NCBI GenBank assembly: GCA_013396915.1
Contig: VWZL01001367.1
Span: 1-64,000, forward strand
Length of the DNA: 64,000 nt
Direction of reading: 5' to 3'
Origin: Stercorarius parasiticus
Taxonomy: Eukaryota; Chordata; Aves; Charadriiformes; Stercorariidae
The notes under the pieces were generated by a model. That model was not told where the DNA came from. It saw only the letters and a program-made list of their open reading frames with translations, and made no database searches. Below, piece by piece: positions 27,001 through 39,817 of this stretch. Numbering within the stretch: the first letter of the stretch is position 1; each line of letters opens with the position of its first letter. The translations under genes and the position numbers were made by a program.

Positions 27001-29310
27001 GCAAAAGGAATAAAGTTTTAAATAAGAGGAAAAAACACTAAAGTTTCACTAAGCACCCTGTGAGCATTGTGGTAATTACTGAGGTCCTGCAAGTTTATTA
27101 TTGGTAATTGAAATCTTATTACTTTTAAAACCTAACATTCCTAAGAAATTCCAAAATGTTATATGTAAGTGCACCCTTTAAAACATTCTTTGAGGGCCAT
27201 GAAGCAAAAAGAGAAATCCAATCATTCCAGAGCAACTCTATGTTTTGTAAACTTGTTTAGTAGTAGTTGAAGGTCATAGAATAAAGAAAATGTTACATGA
27301 GAAGACAGAGAATTCTTTGGAGCTGAGCAATGGATAGGAGATCTCAGGTTACATTTTCAAAGCTATGTAAATGACTTAGAGACACTGGCAACACAACATC
27401 AATAATTAGGAAACAGCCATAGAGAAAACATGAGACAACAATATTGTCTCTCAGTCCCAGAAGTTATTTAAGCCTTTTGAACTGTATATTCAGAGGTATT
27501 TTCTATAAAATAGATGTAATTTTTTTTAAGAGTCTGTTGACTTTCAGCAGAAGTTAGACACTTGAATACATTTAAATATAAATGGTACTGGGAGGGGGAG
27601 ATGGAAAATGCAAAAATGGAAATTTAGCAACATTTCATTTTCTTTTGAAAGATGGCACCTAATTGCTCCTTTTTTCTCGGTAAGATATTGTATTTTGAAA
27701 GCAACTTGGACCCTTGGATACTTCAGTGCTCTTGAATATTTCCTTACATCTGTATCTCAAATACAAAGGCAACTTCTTACATGGGGAAAATAATGCATGA
27801 AGTGATGGGAAGGCACAGCATCATAATGAAGCAATTATTTTGTAAATACAATGTCTATAAATGAGGAAAAGTGATATTCCAAAGGTGGAGGTGCTGAGCC
27901 CATTTTATCTATTAACTGGAAAGAAGTGAATAACAGTATAGTTAGCAAAATATTCATGTATGCAAACTGGGTAACAGAACAAATAGAAAAATCTAATCAC
28001 ATCTAGAGGAATTAAGATAATTTTACTTTTCTAGTTCCTTTATGCCCATCAATTATTCTGCTATGTGTTCCAAGTACTCAAGTTGAAGTTTGGCCAAGTT
28101 TCAGAAATTGATTTATCTGTATTTTATCAAGCTTTCAGATCTCTTTGATGACAGCTTCTTAGATCAAAATCAGTTGGACTCCTGTGACTGTCTAAAATAA
28201 GATGGTAGCTGAAATGATTTTCATACATATCCAGTGCTGCCAAATGTCTTTCAGTGACTCTCTGTCACTAGTTTGTCATACTTTTTAATGAATTAAGATT
28301 TCTACCTATAACATAGACCACCTTATTTTCATTTTTTAAGTGCTTGGGTATGTTCTGTATTGCTTATAAGGCATCAGACACTCCATGAAAATGTGGTATT
28401 ATCAGAAAAGTGAAAAATATCAGTCATGAATGGTAGATTTCTTCTTTAAAGCATGAGGCATCTAGCCTACACATCAGTATAATTTCTTGATTTTTCAAGA
28501 ATGAGGATGATAAGTTTTCCATCTCTGAAGATGACTAAATACCAGTAGTGTATTACAGGGTTGGCTGAAAACAAAACAAAACAAAGTCCTTCAAAAATCA
28601 CCATCTCTCTGAAAAACAGCTGCATCAAAATAACGGAAAAAAAGGTGGACTTTCTTAAAGATGCTCACACTTTCAGATGTTATCTCAGATTATACTGGCT
28701 GTGCTAGGCACCTTTTCCTTATCAAAGGCATTTCTTTGTTTACGCATGCTAATACATATTAGATATCATTTTAAATTGTACTCTTTGGAACAGTCCTGAT
28801 TTGAGGGGGAAAAAATAAAGCGGGTCATTGTTGCCAAGGCCAGTGACAATTCCTAGTCCGAGAAGTGCTGTCACCCGTACAGTCCTTGTGCGCTTCTACA
28901 AGACAGACTTGTGCGCCATCATGTACCTACCTATCCTGAGACATTGGGATCTGGGAATCTATTTCAATATTTGTAACACTTGTGTCAAGACAAATTGTCA
29001 GAGTCCTCAACGTCCTGCATACACTTCTACTGGGATCACACTTGGATAGAATATCTTCACTGATGAGAGCCCTGCACATCCGAATCAAATCCTGTATCTT
29101 ACTGAAAGCTATTTCCTAGCATGCTGTTAAGTAGAAATGCAGTTTGATGTGACAACTCTAAATCCTTGTTGTCTGCAGTCATTGATGATCCTATTATATA
29201 TTTCTTGAAACTTAAGCCACACATTCTAGTGTATGAAATTTTCAGATGGATTCCCTTCTTTTTATAATACATTTCTTTTAGGTATACTAGAGATCACAGG
29301 AATTGAAGTT

Positions 29311-29332
29311 AAAAAAAAAAAAAAGAAAAAAA
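29311..29332. repeat. A-rich run
   Basis: An A-tract with a single G. It could be a microsatellite seed or the remains of a retroposed tail. Confidence 0.8.
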
Positions 29333-29693
29333 GGTAATTTTTGACCTGTCTTCTTCTAGTGAAAGAATGAAAGGTTATTCCCTAGGAAATGTTCAGGTAA
29401 TTTGTTATCTTATTTTATGACTGTGCTGTTAAACAGCTGATATGTTTCCAATGAGAGGTGGCTGCAGTGGTGAAGTGAAATCAATTGCTTTGGTGAAATG
29501 ATCCCCAGAGCTTGATGATTAATTGCATTTTATTCTAGGTTTGCATGATCTTTTGGTTTTCTTTGGAACCAAAGGTAATACCGAGTTAGAAGGTTGCTTT
29601 TATTTATTAATGAGGACTTTTTAGCACTGAAATGATCCAAATGCAAAGCATAAGTTAAGAGATATAGGGAAATAACAGACAAATGAATGAAGA

Positions 29694-29748
29694 CTCTCTC
29701 TCTTTCTCTCTCTCTCCACCCCTCCCTTTCTCTTTCTCCTTTTCCTTT
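29694..29748. repeat. Polypyrimidine tract, 55 nt
   Basis: CTCTCTC/TTTCTC runs are unbroken except for one A at 29718. It is microsatellite-like and a potential triplex-forming tract. Confidence 0.92.
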
Positions 29749-32073
29749 GGCAATAACAATTCATTCTCTTGGTCCAGAAAATTGAAAAAGGAAAGGGGAA
29801 AGCGAGTGCAGGCTGAAGTAATTAACTAGATGAAGACAAACCAAACCAATCATCTCTATTATTGCTTCCTTTTTAAGTGATATTTGTTTCAGTTACAGAC
29901 TGACCCTAAGGACAGCACAAGATGGAGAAAAAGAACTAATATTAGCATAGTAAAATCGATTCTCGTGGAGGATTAATAAAATCTCTGTATTTACCTCCAG
30001 ACCTCACCTCTGAGACAGGATTAGTTTAAACATTACATATTAGCACTGCTAGTTCCTTGAGGACAACAATATCAGACGTCTCCACAGACAATATTGTAGT
30101 GGAACCAGTTCTTTTCATTTGTCTTTTGATTTTATTAACTTTTTTTTTCCGACAGAGGAGCTCACATGAGTTTCTCTGACCATTTCTTATAACAGATGGT
30201 TTGGTATTCTTCAAAGTAGTAGAACAAAGCAAAGTATATCCCTTGCTGGTGTAGTTTCCTTTGTTTTGCTTGCAGACATGAGACAGACAGCAGCGCAAAA
30301 ACTACTATGCCTTTAACAGTTAACTTGGGCTGCCTGATTAGGAAATCTCTCCCAGAAGACTGCTGCTAATACTTCGTATTGTAGCATTTTACAGCCTAGA
30401 AATTACCAGTAAGACTATAATGTTGTCCAAATTCTGCAGGCCACCCAAAGGGCAGCTGAGGTAAACATCATCACCAGAGCAATAACGCACAGGCGCGCAC
30501 ACAAAGCCCTTGCCTTTAATTTGCTGCCTAGCATTTCAGCTCAATATATTCCAATGCAGAGAGTCAAATTTTCAGGGGAATAAAACTTGATTTTCAAAAT
30601 ATTTCCTGGCTGCTTGACATGGCAGTACACTACTGGTTTTTTTTTTAATTCTTACTAAAACATTCACATTTAGAGTGTCTGTTAATTAACATTGCATCTG
30701 TATTCACCACAGCTTTGTTTTTCTCCAGGGTTTGCTTAGCTTCAGGAGGCAATTGTTATAAAAAATGCCAACAAAGTATTATGACAAACCCATCTGCAAG
30801 AATTCCTAAGATGCTGGTATAAGAACAATTAGAAAAGCTCAGATGAGCAGCTCTGCATTGTTTCTTGGCTTATGTACATGAAGGACTTTACACATTTATA
30901 CAAAACCCAGCATCATTATTGAACAGCTGTGAGATGATGATTACTAGAGACTCAAACTTTGGCAAGAAAGATCCTCCAAGCTCAGAAACATCCTTAGATT
31001 TTGTTCTCAAGAGGAGAACACTCATTCTATATACTTTTCTCACTGGACACCTGAAAGAGGGAATCTAGTATTCCAAATAAAACAAGAGCAGACGTGTACC
31101 TTTTCTTTTTGGAGGGAAAAAATCTAAGTATTTAATAGTTTTTTTTATCCCAGAAATCCCTAGTTTTGAATATAAGAGAAATTTCCAGATCAGATGGAAT
31201 ATTCAAGATCAGAATGGGAGGATTGGAATGATAACACCAGATTTAGCATCAAACTTTATTTTAACTTTTGAAATTATGACCCACTACAGAGTGAAAAAAA
31301 TTAAGATCAAATGCTTTCAGTAGATCTGGAGAAAACTTTTTCACTGACAAGGATATTCTGAGGAGGTGATATTTTGTAATTGTCTTTAAGACATGTAAAT
31401 AACTGTGCCAGCTACAAGACGGCACATAATTGGTCCCCAGATATGAGGTCTGTGCTACTAACCAGCAGAGCTACCATATGTTGATGAGATGAGCAGCCAA
31501 GCAGTAATTTGGCAGACATAAATCAAAAATATGTGGATAGTGGTATATGAAGGAGAAGGATTTAAAGCTAAAGGGGAGTAAACAGGGAGGCACGGGAAGA
31601 AGATGTTAGTATTGCTTATGGACAAGTGGAGCAGATGGTCACTTCTTTTATGTAGGGAATTGATATAGTCACTGACTTCTGAGTTTGGTTAATATAGCTC
31701 CCACTTTCTTGTTTCATAGTGAAATCACCATGATTCAAACATCATTCCCTTTGAGGTTCCAGTCCAAAAACATGGGCAAATCCCTGTGCAAGATTATTGC
31801 TACAAATGTGATGCCTTCAATATTGGCCAGTACACAAGTTGAACCATAAATCTCTGGATTTTAAAAATATAAACAGTTGCAGCCTGAGCCAATTCTTCCA
31901 CCTACACCAGAATGAAGTCCCTTGGAATTGCTGTAGCTGAAACTGTAGTGGTCTCATGACCTATTTATTCATTAAAGAAGTAGAACATGCTCATAAGCTG
32001 GTTGCACATGTGCTTATGAGGGAGGAAAGCTGTGTTTCATGCTGGGTTCTCTCTTTATCTTGTCTATATTAAG

Positions 32074-32139
32074 GTGTGCTCTCAGGTAACTGACAGAGTG
32101 CTCACCAGAGAGCAGTGTGCTCTCAGGTGCTGTCAGAGT
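32074..32139. repeat. Spaced direct duplication, about 25 bp
   Basis: GTGTGCTCTCAGGTAACTGA... (32074-32099) recurs as GTGTGCTCTCAGGTGCTGTC... (32115-32139). The period is 41 bp. Confidence 0.9.
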
Positions 32140-34850
32140 AAAGTATCAGTTTCTTGGCCTGTTGGGAGCACACTGACCCGAATATTAGAGAAGAATTTAA
32201 TATATTTTAAAATTTTACCTGCAGAACAGGCAGCCTATCCAGCTAGTTACAAACCCTGTCAGCTTAAAGAGTTGAGTTAAATGTCTTAATATAAAGGGTG
32301 CTGGAAAAGGGGAAATAAAAGAAAATTTCTTCTTATAGCATAAAGACTTGAAGGTGAAATTTTGGGGAGGAAAATCTCAAATGGAGAAAAGTATGTTGAA
32401 GTGATAATACTTATCCTTAAAGGAATCCTATTATGTAAAATTACATGATTATTTTCAAAACGCAGATGACAGTTGATGTGGGTACCTTTTATTAAATACT
32501 TAATCAGTGCACAGACTTTTGCTGTGATAAAGTAAATGTATCTGATTTCCATTAAGATGACTTGCAAGAAAAAAAGGTGTAGGTCCCTTCTCCGCGTCCA
32601 TTTAGTATGTACAATTCAATGGAAATACTGAAATTATAATGTATCTTTTAGGATTGCATATGCTTTCTTATTTGGATATTCTCTTTTTTTGCATTTCAGT
32701 ATTTGGGTTCATTTCTACATTGGGGGATTCTACAATATTACTAGAACTTGATCCAGTTACTTCTAAGAATTCTGTTCTTTTGTACAGACCACAAACTTTT
32801 TTACGGAGTAAACAAGTTGAAAAAGGAAAACAAACAGATTTTTAGACACCTTTCTAAATGGAAAACAAGCTTTTCTTTCCCTACACGCAAGGGACATTCA
32901 TAGTGAAAACTTTTATTTTATTTTCAAGTAATAGATGCAATAACTAAATAGTTGCCTAAAATAACTTACAAATTGGTCTGAATATCTATTTATCACTTTA
33001 TATTTAGAGTAAGATAGTTGAAAATGGTAATACAAAAATCCCAGTGTTGTGGATAATCTAGTACCAATTAGTTCTTTGAAATCTTTTTACATCTTCAAAG
33101 TGCAGTACATTAACTAATCCTAACCGCATCTCGTGGGTGCGGTATTCTTACGGGAACTAATTACTGGTGGCCTAAGGACACCTCCTCACAGCATGTGTTC
33201 TTTCCCAAAACTTACTTATGTACTTCAACAAAGGAGTGTATCTGGCTGACTAACTTCATGACAATGAATGCAAACCTATTAAGGCATACAAATGACTTCA
33301 GAAACCCAATCCTTACCTGTCTTTACAACAAGGTAATCTCAATGGCATTTATGGCTTTGAAAGGTACTCTGGGTTTAAAATAATTTCATTTGTTAGAATC
33401 CTGACGATCTGAACACGTAGTTTAAGAGATTTTTTTTTACAATTTCTCAATCATTCTATGTCCATAAAGACAAATTAGGAGAAACTTCCAGTCAAGACTC
33501 TTTTTTAACACATCATTAGGACCAAAGTGGGCTTCAACAAGTGATGACAAACCACTCGGATGATTGTTTTGCAGCTCAGTTATAGAGTCTATGTCCAGAA
33601 GTTTCTGTCTCTGGTTTACATTTTTGTTGAAGCTGAGACCCCCTGTCTTTCAAGATCTCCTATGATCTCCCCACACAGAGAATACAGTGGTCAGTAATCT
33701 GTAATTAATGACCAGGAAACACTGTAAACAGTTGATTTTGGTATGTGAAGGCTATAAAATCATAACTATTTACATGATTGAATGACATATATTAAAACAA
33801 ATCAGCTCCCCATCTAATGTGTTACTTCATTTTACTTCATTATGAATACTCCAGTGTGCCTTTGAGAAATGAATATATTATTCATGCAAGCATCTTGGAA
33901 ACTTGCAGTTCTTTAAAAAAACAAAGAGAATTTTGGGAACAGGTACATTGCAAGCTGGCTGCATGTATCTTATTTTCTGTTGTTATCGAAGAGTTCTTAT
34001 TTATCATAACAAACAAATTCTATTTGACTCTTGAAACAGAATGAGAAATACAGGCCTGGATAATACATTGATCTAGTCTGTCAAGCTGAGGGCTGATCTG
34101 AAGGTCAGTCATGTGTCCTTTTTCCACGTATCTATAAAATGATGACTATAATGATATGTGTGTAATCTAATTTGGGAAGAACAAAAAGGGTTTTCAGATT
34201 TCTGATTATAATTCTGTTTGAGGTTTTAAAATAAATGTGTTTTTTTTTAAATTGAAACAAACTTTTATACATTACTGTCCTTGTACCATTAGTCATCAGA
34301 GGCAGCCCCATTTTTGCCTTAAGTGTAAATGCTGACAGAATCAGAGCATGCTGTCCTGCATTATTTTGTTCCTGACTTGGTGAGATTACAAGGGTAGTGG
34401 GATGTCAGGCTGATGCTTCTCATCTCTTTTCAGAGAGTTGAACAGGCCAAGATGCTCAAGAGATGTAGCTCCACAGCCAATGCTGGGGTGAGCCATCGGT
34501 AACATTATTGGTCAGGGAATATAAAAAGGCAGGTAAATATAGACATACATAGAAAAAACAGATTAGTTCATCAGTTAGCAGATTAGATTTGATTTATGTA
34601 ATCCCAGTTTGGGCTCAAAACAGCAAATACTTGGGATTATATTTATGGAAAAGGGGTGTGGAGGGGCAGGCAGGGAAGAGAGTTGAGAAGCTCTCCAAAG
34701 AGACGGCTGGTTCCAAAGCTGGCCATATTGAAGAAGTTAGGAAAGAGGTCTGTAAGCATCAGAAACATAGAATATAAGAGCTTAGTTACCATACAAGGAC
34801 ATAGATATAGCAGCTACTGGACATCTACTGGACTGTGTTGCTTGCTCACA

Positions 34851-34918
34851 AAATCACAACTTGTGGTTGTTGTAGCTGGGACTAGTTTCTCTTGCTGGTT
34901 GGGAACTAGTTGTGATTT
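34851..34918. repeat. 11-bp inverted repeat with 46-nt spacer
   Basis: AAATCACAACT (34851-34861) pairs with AGTTGTGATTT (34908-34918). The spacer includes a second ACTAGTT copy. Confidence 0.85.
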
Positions 34919-37900
34919 GACCCAGATGATGGATTGAGACATTCTGAGTCTGAGTAGCATCACTCTTGCTACTCTCAGCTCCGTATTTGCAGTCATCTCC
35001 ATGTACAGATATTTAACTGCTATGCCAGTGAGAGATGAGTAATTTCTTCTAGCCTACCTGCTGCTTATGCATGTTCTCATGAAGTTCACTTTGAGCATCT
35101 TATTAACTTCCCTGTGGATAATGCAGAGGAAAGTAAGGCATACAGAAAGGAAAGGAGTGCATACAGGCATCCATCCTTAATGAAAATGTTTCTTACCCTG
35201 AGAAAATAAAATTTTCTCTTATTCAGAGAAAATTAAAATGACAAGTGTTTCTAAAACACACCTGCATCCGATCTCATCTCAGCAGGTGCCTTGATTCCTC
35301 AACCCCATCAGCTGCTGCACGGTGACAAACCACTTTGCTTCCAAAGAGCATTAGCCTTGTTGTGCATGCACAGACCCCATAAATTCATTGTATATGAGAC
35401 CTGATGAGGAAACCTGAGATGATGATAAATGTTGATTCTTTAGTGAAGTGAGGAATATTCAGTCAAATTAACATATTTCCTTGAGTGTGCATTTTTAAAC
35501 TTAGTAAGCTCAGTGCTGTAAAGGCAAAACTATCCTCTCCCATTCATACTCTTAGGCCTCAGTAGTTACATTTCTTCTATTACCAAAGATTGTAAGCCGA
35601 GGACTAGTAGTAAAAGAAGACTGTAATGTCAAAAGCAGCACTAGAAATGTTGAGCATGATAAATACTGGGGACAAATTTAACATACAGATTTCATAATGC
35701 TGTATGGGATTAGTCTAGTCTAGGATCCTAATTCCTCAATGATCAGCACAAGCTGATTCGGAGGATAAAGCCAGCAGCTAGTATTTATATGAGACAGTAT
35801 CTTGAAGAAAAGTTTTCCTTTTTAGGCAGAGTAGCTAGAGAATGTAGAGGTGCTTCAAATGGCTTTGTGTCTAAAGGCTCTGTTGCATCTTTCCAAGAAC
35901 TGAATATCTTGAACATCTGCTAGATATTCTAAGCGATTCAGATGTGGTCTCTAAAGAGGAAAAGTAGCAAGGTTTTGTAAATATGATTGGCTCCTACAAT
36001 AATAACTGAACATCAGTGCCAGCATTAACGAGAAAAACAGAAGGTGTTAAAATGAGCTAGAAAGCTTTTAGGCCTATTAGTCTCTTTGCCAAATGAACAG
36101 CTTTAATATGCAAGCTTTTAGGATGCTCATGCTGTTAACCCAGTATGTTTTATAATGCTTGTCTTGCCAGCGAAAGATAAGGATTTCATTACAATAGAAC
36201 CACTTTTAGTGAAAATATCTGCTATTTCGTGATTGCTTAGCAATTCTGATTTCTTCTGATTTTCAATCCCATAACAAGAATTACAAGTGAAGGAGGATTC
36301 CTATGCAGCTGCTTCAGAAATTGTTTGTCTGCAGTGGCACATTTGTTTTCCATCTGAGTGTTTGCTTAAATTGCGTTTCATCCCTCATTTATATTTCTCA
36401 TCTACACGATAACATCGTGCATGCTGATGTGGTTTCTCTTGCTATCATCCACATGACTCTGATTTCATTTGACACTGTATTAAGGTAGACCACATTCTTG
36501 TTAACAGTAATAAGCACCAAGGTGGCCGAGTGCTGCTTTGAATGAAGACAAATGAATGGAGGGAAATGTAATGGCTATACACATTGCAAAACAGAAAGGC
36601 TTTCTTAATGGCCTGAAATCAGCTTATGAGGATACAATGACTTCACTAACAAGTCGAGATGGTCTTGACTGATTCAGCTTGCTTAAGGTACCATATTATT
36701 ACCATATGACTGAGATCTACATGGTAAAGGGTTCCCCGAGTCTTATAGCTCTGGTAGCACTCATGCCTGTAAAACTTAATTTTACTCCTGGGTAGGTACT
36801 TAATCTAATTTATTTCACTAATGTATGCTTATTGCAGAGAATATATTTAGGCGTAACATTTGTTCCTTAAGTACTTTGAAACAAACAAAAACCCAAGCTA
36901 CCAGAATGTTGTATAAGAACAGATGTCACAAAGAGAGTGGCCCGTTCACAGAACTTACAATGAAACTGTGAAATCACAGTAAGATTTTCTCTAGTCTAAT
37001 CTTCACGCATTGCATAACTTAAACTGTCAGCTGCTAGATGGCACAATATAGTTCCAGTTGCAACAAGCATTCATAAAAACACTATATTATGCACAAATTA
37101 TAATGATTTTATCATGGTTAATGGAGCAGTAGCGTTCAACATGGTGGTAAAGCATGTCTGCACAAAGGTTTTTGTTTTTTTTTAAACTTGCTAAGACAGT
37201 TCATTTGGAAGGAATACTAGTAGGAAATAAACTTTAATACTTGAGAGACAGTTGAAATAAAAATATTTTAAATCCAAGGAAGCATTAAAAAACAGTTGAG
37301 AGTTCTCTGATTTTTATTTTGTACTTCTACTGTTAACATACAAAGCCATCATTGACTTTATATTTCCAAAGGTATTTTTCTTATTACATCATTACTTCAT
37401 TGTGTATTCTAGCAAGTGACATCACTAGGGGTAGATCTATGTATGTATATGGACAATTTTTTCCAATATTTTTACTCAGAAATCCTGATAAGGTGAAGCA
37501 TAAATGTAGCGAGGATGTCTATTCTGTATCCAAAGACCTTTCTTATGAAGGTTGGGACACCCATTTTCCAAGAATTGTGTGGAGAGACAAGACTTTGTCG
37601 TGACTTTCATTTTTGACGGCGAATTATATATGTTGGGTAAGCATTGATTCAACCAAGGAGCAGGCTTTAAGAAAAGTCTGATCTTCTAGCAAACATAAGA
37701 GATACTGAAAAACCACTCCTTTATGTACCTTTGAGGACGGGCAAATAATTCCAGGCAACAAGTCTATAAGAAATACATTGGACCGCTTTCTGTTGCACGT
37801 TTACTGTACTTGTTTTTAATTTTAAATTGCTTCTTGTATTGTGTATAAAGTGCAAATATTAGAAGTGGTAAGACCCTTGTAACCATGACTGCAACTTTCT

Positions 37901-39280
37901 GTCAGTTTGGCAGTGAACATGGAACACTATTCACATCCTGAGAATGTCAGTCATTTAAAACAAATGGCATTAAAGATGTAACATGAACTCCTTTTTCATC
38001 CAGTCACAAATGTTACCTTCTAGGATGGCTATGGTAGTAAAAGCCAATGAATGGATAAACACTGCTAGAATTCATGTTACCTGTGACCAGCAGTCATAAG
38101 ACCCTATTGGTCCAAAGAAGCTTGCATGTGCTATGTTTTATGCAAAGATACAGCACGTTATTAAGAGAGAAGTGCAGTAATGGATCAACTATACCAAACA
38201 AGGAACTCTTGCCTGGTCTGAAAATAAAGACATTGTATAAAAAGTAGAAACACACTTGAGAAGTAGCAGGGATGAATGGCATACACATGTGGCACCAAAC
38301 CCTGGAAATATTAAGTCACAAGTTTAACATCAACTAATTAATTTAGAACTGAAAGACAATGAGTTGGTGGGGTTTTTTTACTAACTCCATTGAAAAGGAA
38401 AAACAGAAAATATAAATCCGATGCTGAATGGATAAAGAGAGGAATAGCAGAAAACAGGGAGTAGGCTCATGCATTTAATGCATTTTTATATCATTCTTCA
38501 GAAAGGTTAATTATGAGAGATTGGTTATTAATTTTATTTAAGATTAAAAAGCAGACCAGAAGTGGAAAGAAATATTTTTTGTTTGTTTGCTTTTGATATG
38601 TTATGAGCATGCAGAAGATACTAAGATAGTAAGGAACAGGCAATATTGTCTTTACATGACTTGCTCTTGACAAGTCTAGCCAATCTTTTACTTCAACGGT
38701 GCAGCTACCTCAGTGGACAGTCAAAGCAATAGCTGTTACATCTTGACTGTGCTGAGCCTTTTGATACTGTCCACTACAACTTTCTCACATGCAAACCATG
38801 GAAACTTGAGCTCTAGGAAAATGCTGTAAGTAGGTGCACAGGGGCTGAAAGGTCCTATTTGAAACAGCTTTCAGTGGTTCATTCTCTAAGGGGCAAGATG
38901 CTGAGGTGAAGGCTAGATGGGCCTTAGATTTTCTAGCCAAATTCACAGTGCCATCTCCTACATTGTTGGAGAAAGTACTGCTTAGAGCCAAACTTACTGT
39001 ATGTGTAGCACTGAGTCAGGAGAAGTAAGAAGGAAGACAGAAGGGTCCAGAGTTCATAATCATCTAGACAGAGGAGTGGATTTGTTCTGAAGGCTGTAAA
39101 ACAGAACTCAGCAATAAGTGCAAAAGTCCTACTTGTGGAAAAAGAAAATAAATGTGCAATAAAGGTGTTCTCACCATCCATGCATCAGCAAGGCAGAAAA
39201 GAATTGGAGCTTATAATGAGTCACACACTGAATATGGAGGTTAGAATGTGAGGCTGCTGCAAGAAAGAGACTGTTATATA

Positions 39281-39817
39281 AGAGACTCCACCTGGAGTAC
39301 TGTGGCCAGCTCTGGAGCCCTCTGCACAAGAAGGCCATGGACCTGTTGCAGCAGGTCCAGAGGAGGGCCATGAAGATGATCCAAGGGCTGGAGCACCTCT
39401 CCTGTGAAAACAGGCTGAGAGAGTGGCAGTTTTTAGCCTGGAGAAGAGAAGGCTCTGAGGACACCTTATAGCGGCCTTCCAGTACCTGAAGGGGGCCTAT
39501 AAGAAAGTTGGGGAGGGGCTGTTTGCAAGGGCATGTAGCGATAGGACGAGGGGCAATGGTTTTAAACTAGAGCAGGGTAGGTTTAGATCAGACATTAGGA
39601 AGAAGTTCTTTACAATGAGGGTGGTGAGACACTGGAACAGGTTGCCCAGAGAGGTGGTGGAGGCCCTGTCCCTGGAGACATTCAAGGCCAGGCTGGATGA
39701 GGCTCTGAGCAACCTGATCTAGTTGAAGATGTCCCTGCTTACTGCAGGGGGGTTGGACTAGATGACCTTTAAAGGTCTCTTCCAGCCCAACACATTTTAT
39801 GATTCTATTCTATGATA
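39281..39817 (+). mobile_element. CR1 LINE, about 0.54 kb, C-terminal ORF2 plus 3' UTR
   Basis: The copy begins in the C-terminal ORF2 region (translation [30 protein letters not shown]). It continues through the CR1 3' UTR (GGTTGCCCAGAGAGGTGGTG, AGGCCAGGCTGGATGAGGC, GGGGGGTTGGACTAGATGAC) to the ATTCTATTCTATGAT tail. It is 5'-truncated and non-coding. It is on the plus strand, opposite to COL11A1, in intergenic sequence. Confidence 0.96.

Larger units (their letters stand above)
23141..39280. other. Intergenic desert, no gene recognised
   Basis: Sixteen kilobases of AT-rich sequence with short simple repeats. A slightly CpG-enriched patch at 28820-29050 is open on the plus strand but unrecognised. 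A 6-bp stem ACCGCA/TGCGGT occurs at 33123-33143. Confidence 0.78.

Noticed and set aside
33123..33143. ACCGCA/TGCGGT hairpin
   Set aside because: A 6-bp stem is expected many times by chance in 64 kb.
39171..39712. Minus-strand open frames of 71-97 codons
   Set aside because: They are antisense to the CR1 copy at 39281-39817.
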